Part shown: positions 59,336-64,000 of the stretch, piece by piece | How positions within the stretch are numbered: position 1 is the first letter of the stretch | Layout of the letters: each line of letters opens with the position of its first letter | DNA from: Actinoplanes cyaneus | GTDB taxonomy: Bacteria; Actinomycetota; Actinomycetes; Mycobacteriales; Micromonosporaceae | Direction: 5' to 3' | Assembly: GCF_016862095.1 (NCBI RefSeq) | Contig: NZ_BOMH01000058.1 | Span: 123,324 to 187,323, forward strand | Length of the DNA: 64,000 nt | Notes under the pieces: model-generated | What the model was told of the DNA's origin: nothing | The model's database searches: none | Seen by the model: only the letters and a program-made list of their open reading frames with translations | Position numbers and translations under genes: made by a program

Positions 59336-61032
59336 TGACAGCTCTCTCGCCGGAATCCCGGGACGCCGCGCTGACCGCCCTCGCGGGGGCCGAGCTCGAC
59401 GTGCTGGTGATCGGTGGGGGAGTGGTCGGGGCGGGTTGCGCCCTCGACGCGGTCACGCGGGGACTCTCCGTGGGGCTCGTCGAGGCGCGCGACTTCGCCT
59501 CGGGCACGTCCAGCCGATCCAGCAAACTGATCCACGGCGGCCTGCGATACCTGGAGATGCTCGACTTCGGGCTGGTCCGGGAGGCGCTGCGGGAGCGCGG
59601 GCTGATCCTGTCCCGCCTCGCGCCGCACCTGGCGCGGCCGGTCCGCTTCCTCTACCCGCTCCAGCACCGTGGCTGGGAACGGCTCTACGCCGGGGCCGGG
59701 GTCACCCTCTACGACACGATGGCGTGGTCCGGCTCGCTGCCCCGCCATCGGCACCTGACCCGCCGCGGCGCGCTGCGGCGGTGCCCGGCGCTGCGCAAGG
59801 AGTCGCTGGTCGGGGCGTTGCAGTACTACGACGCCCAGCTCGACGACGCGCGGCACACGATGTTCCTGGCCCGGACGGCGGCCGCCTACGGCGCGCACGT
59901 GGCGAACCGGGTCGAGGTGATCGGCTTCCTGCGCGAGGGGGAACGGGTCACCGGCGTCAAGGTCCACGACCTCGAGCACGACCGGACCTTCGAGATCCGC
60001 GCCCAGCAGGTGATCAACGCGACCGGGGTGTGGACCGACGAGACCCAGTCGCTGGTGGGCGAGCGCGGCCAGTTCCACGTCCGCGCGTCGAAGGGCATCC
60101 ACCTCGTCGTGCCGCGGGACCGGATCCAGTCGTCGACCGGGCTGATCCTGCGGACCGCGACCAGCGTGCTCTTCGTGATCCCCTGGGGCCGGCATTGGAT
60201 CGTCGGCACCACCGACACCGACTGGGCCCTCGACAAGTCGCACCCCGCGGCGTCCGCGAAGGACATCGACTACCTGCTCACCGAGGTCAACAAGGTGCTC
60301 GCGCGGCCGCTGGAACGGGCCGACGTGCAGGGCGTCTACGCCGGGTTGCGCCCGCTGCTCTCCGGCGAGTCCGAGTCGACGTCGAAGCTGTCGCGCGAGC
60401 ACATGGTGGCCAGTCCGGTCCCCGGGCTCGTCGTGGTCGCCGGCGGGAAGTACACGACCTACCGCGTGATGGCCAAGGACGCGGTCGACGCGTGCGCCTT
60501 CAACCTGAACCGCCCGATCGCGCGCTGCTGCACCGACAAGGTGCCGCTGATCGGCGCCGAGGGCTTCACCGCGCTGTGGAACCGCCGTGGCCTGATCGCC
60601 GCGGAGTCCGGCCTGCACGTGGCCCGGGTCGAGCACCTGCTCGGCCGGTACGGCGCACTGATCCGCGAGCTGCTGGAGCTGATCGCCAAGGACCCGTCGC
60701 TGGCCCGGCCGCTCGACGGCGCCGACGACTACCTGCGCGCCGAGGTCGTCTACGCGGCCGCCGCCGAGGGCGCGCGCCACCTCGTCGACGTCCTCACCCG
60801 CCGGACCCGCATCTCCATCGAGACGTTCGACCGTGGCACCGTGGCCGCACCCGAGGTGGCGGAACTGATGGGCCGGGTCCTCGGATGGACCCCCGAGCAG
60901 CAGGAACGCGAGGTCGAGCACTACCGCCTCCGTGTCGAGGCCGAACGTGCGTCCCAGGAGCAGCAGTCCGACGAGACGGCCGACGCCGCCCGCCTCGGCG
61001 CCCCGGAGGTGTTCCCGGTCCGCCTGTCCTGA
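59335..61032 (+). CDS. glpD: Aerobic glycerol-3-phosphate dehydrogenase
   Basis: 565 residues; the ATG shares a base with the glpK2 stop (TGATG). It has the FAD motif VLVIGGGVVGAGCALDA, then SSRSSKLIHGGLRYLE, the family signature, and GTTDTDW and GGKYTTYRVMAKD. It oxidises sn-glycerol-3-phosphate to dihydroxyacetone phosphate at the membrane and passes electrons to quinone. The C-terminal tail is rich in Glu, Gln and Ala. It completes the uptake-phosphorylation-oxidation pathway with glpF and glpK2. Confidence 0.94.
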
Positions 61033-61140
61033 CCCCCTTCGCGCGTACGGCGAGTCGCGTGGCGGGGGTGAGCGGCAGCGGCCTCGCGTCGGGGTCGGCG
61101 CGAGCTCGGCTGTGGTCCCGGGCGGCGGCGCGGGTTGCGG

Positions 61141-61201
61141 TTCCGGCTGGTTCTCATGGGCGTTATGAGGCACGAATAACGCCCATGAGAACCAGCCGGA
61201 A
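61141..61201. repeat. Dispersed palindrome, perfect 26-bp stem (copy C)
   Basis: Bases 61141-61166 pair without error with 61176-61201 over the loop GAGGCACGA. The inner 24 pairs correspond to copies A and B with two-sided base changes. It lies between convergent glpD and the TetR gene and could act as a terminator. Confidence 0.92.
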
Positions 61202-61300
61202 CCGGGAGTCGCCGCAGCTACCCGGACCACGGCGGGGGTCGCGAAGGCACTCAGGGGGCTTGGTCGTGTCGCCTGAGAACGGGCGTGATCGTCGTCGTAC

Positions 61301-61897
61301 CTAGGAAGGTTTCTTGATCAAAGCCTCGACCACGTCGCGCAGGGGGATGGTCAGGTCCTCGGCCGAGGCGGAGGCCAGGGGTTCGAGGTTGCCGGCGCGC
61401 AGCAGCGTGACGCCGATCGCGGTGGAGAGCAGGATCTGGGCGCGCAGCAGGTCCGGGTCGCCGCCCTGCAGGGACGCGGCCTTCGCCATCTTCTCGGCGA
61501 ACATCCGCAGGAAGCGCAGGCGGATCTGGTCGGCGCGCTCGTCGCCGGGGGAGCGCAGGATCAGCAGCAGGCTGTGGCTGGGGCCGCCGGCGATGCTCTG
61601 CCCGACGGCCTGGCGGGCGATCGTCTCGGGGACCTCGGCGGGGGTGACATCACCGGCCGCGGCCCGCAGCTCGGTGAAGCTGGCGGTGAGGGCGGCCTCG
61701 AACAGGCCGACCTTCGACTCGAAGTACCGGCTGATCAGCGCGACGTTGACGCCCGCCTCGTCGGCGATGTCCCGGACCGTGGTCTCCGCGTAGCCGGCCG
61801 TGGCGAAGCGGCGCACGGCGGCGTCGAGCAGCAACTGCCGGGTGCGAGCCGCGTCCCGGCGCCGGGGTGGCGGGGTCGAGCTGGTGGTCACGTTCAC
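61301..61897 (-). CDS. TetR/AcrR family regulator
   Basis: About 198 residues. The helix-turn-helix is VRDIADEAGVNVALISRYFESKVGLFEAAL near residues 40-70. The best starts are GTG 61897 or GTG 61891; neither has a good ribosome-binding site, so a leaderless mRNA is possible. The longer frame to 62152 overlaps the neighbouring promoter and is unlikely. It is divergent from the flavoprotein/ferredoxin operon and probably controls it. Confidence 0.86.
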   Translation of the reverse strand: MNVTTSSTPPPRRRDAARTRQLLLDAAVRRFATAGYAETTVRDIADEAGVNVALISRYFESKVGLFEAALTASFTELRAAAGDVTPAEVPETIARQAVGQSIAGGPSHSLLLILRSPGDERADQIRLRFLRMFAEKMAKAASLQGGDPDLLRAQILLSTAIGVTLLRAGNLEPLASASAEDLTIPLRDVVEALIKKPS

Positions 61898-61960
61898 AAG
61901 TCTGACGCAATCACCGGCGGCATGATCTTGCGGGTGCGGTCCCGGTCCGCGATACCCTAG

Positions 61961-61989
61961 TTGACAGATAGGCTTTGTGGGTTGAATGC
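61961..61989 (+). promoter_or_regulatory. Candidate promoter of the flavoprotein/ferredoxin operon
   Basis: A perfect TTGACA (61961-61966) followed at 17 bases by GAATGC, or at 15 bases by TTGAAT. CCCTAG just before it may hold the divergent promoter and a TetR site. Weak -10, so tentative. Confidence 0.4.
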
Positions 61990-62027
61990 TCGGGGTGCGG
62001 ACCTGTTCCCACCCGACGGGAGACCCC

Positions 62028-63629
62028 ATGTCCATCGATCCGACCCCGCTCGACCTGACCGCCGACGTCGTCGTCGCCGGTGGTGGACCGGCCGGCGCCT
62101 GGGCCGCCCTCACCGCGGCGCGGGCCGGGGCCGACGTGCTGCTGCTCGACAAGGGCTACTGCGGGACGAGCGGGCCGACCGCCTCCGGCGGGACCGGTGT
62201 CTGGTACGTGCAACCCGACCCTGACCAGCGCGAACAGGCGATGGCGAGCCGGGAGGCACTCGGCGGACACTTGGCCGACCGGCGCTGGGCGGCGCGGGTG
62301 CTCGACCAGACGTACGAGAACATGAACCGCCTCGGGACCGAAGCGCGCTACCCGTTCCCGGTGGTCGGCGGCGAACCGCACAAGCGGGGCGTGCAGGGCC
62401 CGGAGTACATGCGGCGGATGCGCTCCTGGATCCGTCGCGCCGGCGTGCGGATCCTCGACCACAGCCCGGTCCTGGAGCTGCTCACGGATGCGTCCGGCAC
62501 GGTCGCCGGGGTGCGCGGGCACCGCCGTCAGCACGACACGGAGTACCGGGTGCGGGCCGGCGCCGTGGTGCTCGCGACCGGCGGGTGCGCGTTCCTCAGC
62601 GGGGCGCTCGGGTGCGACGTCGACACCGGGGACGGCGCGCTCTACGCCGCGGAGGCGGGCGCGGAGCTGTCCGGGATGGAGTTCTCCAACGCATACGGGA
62701 TCGCCCCGGCGTTCTCCTCGGTGACCAAGACCGCGTACTACAACTTCGCGACGTTCTTCCGCGCCGACGGCACCCGCCTGGAGGGCGCCGGGAGCCAGGG
62801 CGGCCGTACGGTCATCGCCCGTGAGCTGCTGCGCGCCGGCACCGTGCTGTGCAGCATCGACCAGGCGGACCCGGAGCAGCAGGCGCAGATGCGGCTCGGC
62901 CAGCCGAACTTCTTCCTGCCGTTCGACCGGCTCGGCATCGACCCGTTCACCGAGAAGTTCCCGGTGACCCTGCTGCTGGAGGGCACCGTCCGGGGCACCG
63001 GCGGGATCCGGATCGCCGGCGACGACTGCGCGACCACGGTGCCCGGGCTCTACGCGGCCGGGGACGCCGCGACCCGTGAGCTGATCTGTGGCGGGTTCAC
63101 CGGCGGCGGCAGCCACAACTCGGCGTGGGCGATGTCGTCGGGCACCTGGGCCGGCCGGGGTGCGGCCCGGTTCGCGGCGAGCCTGGGCGCGACCCGGCAC
63201 CGCCGCCGGCTGGTGGGCGCGGGCGCGGACGGCCCGGGCGCGGGCGTGGACGGCCCGGATGCGGCGGACCCCGCGGCCGCCGTCGAGGTCATTCGCGCGC
63301 AGGTCCACCCGTACGACCGGAACTACCTGCGGCACGGTGACCGGCTGCGACCGGCGCTCGCCGAGCTCGACCGCGTCTGGGCGACCCTGCGCGGCAGCGC
63401 CGCCGCCCGCGGCGCCGAGGCGGTCCGCACCCGGCAGGCCGCCGCGATGGTCGCGCACGCCCGCTGGATGTACACCAGCGCGCTGGCCCGCACCGAGAGT
63501 CGCGGCATGGCCCGGCGCGAGGACTTCCCGGCGCTCGACCCGGCGCAGCGCCGCCGCCTCACCGTCGGCGGCCTGGACGAGCTCTGGACCCGCCCGGAGG
63601 CCGCGGACCGCCAGGCGGTGGCGTCGTGA
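62028..63629 (+). CDS. FAD-dependent fumarate reductase/AprA-type flavoprotein
   Basis: 533 residues from ATG 62028 with GGGAG five bases upstream. It has the FAD motif DVVVAGGGPAGAWAALTAARAG, TSGPTASGGTGVWY, AVVLATGGCAFLSG and PGLYAAGDAA, the frame of the succinate dehydrogenase/fumarate reductase/APS-reductase flavoprotein superfamily. The next gene encodes a two-cluster ferredoxin and overlaps it, so the two probably form an electron-transfer enzyme resembling AprAB. Substrate unknown; similar pairs are sometimes found with sulfonate-type ABC transporters. The C-terminal segment has a Gly/Ala/Asp-rich insert (GAGADGPGAGVDGPDAADP). Confidence 0.85.
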   Translation: MSIDPTPLDLTADVVVAGGGPAGAWAALTAARAGADVLLLDKGYCGTSGPTASGGTGVWYVQPDPDQREQAMASREALGGHLADRRWAARVLDQTYENMNRLGTEARYPFPVVGGEPHKRGVQGPEYMRRMRSWIRRAGVRILDHSPVLELLTDASGTVAGVRGHRRQHDTEYRVRAGAVVLATGGCAFLSGALGCDVDTGDGALYAAEAGAELSGMEFSNAYGIAPAFSSVTKTAYYNFATFFRADGTRLEGAGSQGGRTVIARELLRAGTVLCSIDQADPEQQAQMRLGQPNFFLPFDRLGIDPFTEKFPVTLLLEGTVRGTGGIRIAGDDCATTVPGLYAAGDAATRELICGGFTGGGSHNSAWAMSSGTWAGRGAARFAASLGATRHRRRLVGAGADGPGAGVDGPDAADPAAAVEVIRAQVHPYDRNYLRHGDRLRPALAELDRVWATLRGSAAARGAEAVRTRQAAAMVAHARWMYTSALARTESRGMARREDFPALDPAQRRRLTVGGLDELWTRPEAADRQAVAS

Positions 63630-63976
63630 TCGAGGTCGTCTCGGCGGCACGCTGCGTGACCTGCGACGTCTGCATCGCGGTCTGCCCGACCAACGTCTTC
63701 GACCGGGGGCCGGACGGGCTGCCGGTGATCGCCCGGCAGTCCGACTGCCAGACCTGTTTCATGTGCGAGGCGCACTGCCCGGCGGACGCGCTGTTCGTGG
63801 CGCCGCTGCGGCATCCGGCCGAGCCGGGCTCGCCGCTGCGCGACGAGGCGCACCTGGCCGGCAGCGGGCTGCTCGGCAGTTACCGGCGGGAGATCGGCTG
63901 GGGCCGGGGCCGCAAGCCGGGCGCGCGGCTGGCGGTCGGCCCGGAGCTGGGCAGGGCCCGGATAACGCCACCCTGA
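63626..63976 (+). CDS. Two-[4Fe-4S] ferredoxin subunit, 116 aa
   Basis: GTG 63626 overlaps the preceding TGA (GTGA). Two full cluster motifs are present: CVTCDVCIAVCP and CQTCFMCEAHCP (residues about 10-21 and 41-52), as in AprB-like ferredoxins. The C-terminal 50 residues are basic and Gly/Pro/Arg-rich. It would carry electrons to or from the flavoprotein encoded just upstream. Confidence 0.9.
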   Translation: MIEVVSAARCVTCDVCIAVCPTNVFDRGPDGLPVIARQSDCQTCFMCEAHCPADALFVAPLRHPAEPGSPLRDEAHLAGSGLLGSYRREIGWGRGRKPGARLAVGPELGRARITPP

Positions 63977-63986
63977 CCGGAACCGC

Positions 63987-64000
63987 ATGAAGCGCCCCCT
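63987..64000 (+). CDS. Possible start of a further gene (window edge)
   Basis: ATG 63987, reading MKRP, follows the ferredoxin stop by ten bases with GGAA upstream. Only four codons are visible. It could continue the operon. Confidence 0.25.

Noticed and set aside
61141..61201. Coding sequence across the palindromes (recurrent SWALFVPHN-like peptide)
   Set aside because: The recurring peptide is just the translated palindrome; frames on both sides are unrelated and lack starts.

Overview
The window is high-GC actinobacterial chromosome. GTG and TTG starts are common, genes are densely packed, and several gene pairs overlap at ATGA or GTGA. An F420-reductase-type paralogue pair, CGGAGC/GCTCCG-style TetR operators and many GC-rich hairpins fit the family Micromonosporaceae (Actinoplanes or a relative). 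That placement is an inference from style and gene content; no marker gene proves it.

Bases 1-6260 hold the tail of a flavin monooxygenase, a hypothetical protein, a divergent TetR/MFS export pair with a visible operator, two very small genes, and a tRNA array. The array has about 20 tRNA genes in 2.06 kb, runs in one direction, follows a strong terminator, and covers 15 amino acids. Several members are structurally odd: a Leu tRNA without a long variable arm, an initiator-like Met tRNA, two tRNAs with C33, a Met tRNA with a collapsed D arm, and a decayed Glu tRNA. No integrase or transposase is visible beside it.

Bases 6261-24020 carry a 1,713-residue repeat-rich surface protein, divergent from a secreted collagen-like protein. 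They are followed by a ZIP metal transporter, a second EF-G-type GTPase, a CPBP membrane protease, an MFS exporter, an NAD(P)-binding reductase and TetR pair separated by three evenly spaced operator palindromes, an atypical LuxR-type regulator behind a long AT-richer leader, two tandem-repeat tracts, a VanZ-like protein and a glycosyltransferase.

Bases 24420-29407 and 40428-52124 are two exopolysaccharide loci. The first has a nucleotide-sugar dehydratase, a UDP-sugar dehydrogenase, a priming sugar-phosphate transferase and a DegT-like protein. The second, mostly on the minus strand, has a polysaccharide deacetylase, a sugar aminotransferase, GT4, a Wzz/kinase-like protein, a flippase, an O-antigen-ligase-like polymerase, a secreted protein, FemAB/GNAT-like proteins, a flavin monooxygenase and, further on, a GGDEF protein. 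An identical 15-base motif lies upstream of both loci, which suggests shared control. Between them are a membrane transporter, a triple-operator alpha/beta hydrolase, a WD40-like protein, a formaldehyde-dehydrogenase-type enzyme, a Tat-exported intradiol dioxygenase and a very large helical-repeat protein.

Bases 52236-61032 contain a lipoprotein, a second NAD(P)-binding reductase, a nucleotidyltransferase and a two-part glycerol regulon: IclR regulator plus glpK on the minus strand, divergent from glpF-glpK2-glpD. The end holds a TetR gene divergent from a flavoprotein/ferredoxin pair. A family of perfect 24-26-bp palindromes with covarying stems recurs between genes at 35.5, 53.5 and 61.2 kb, with looser relatives at 21.7, 35.6 and 52.2 kb.
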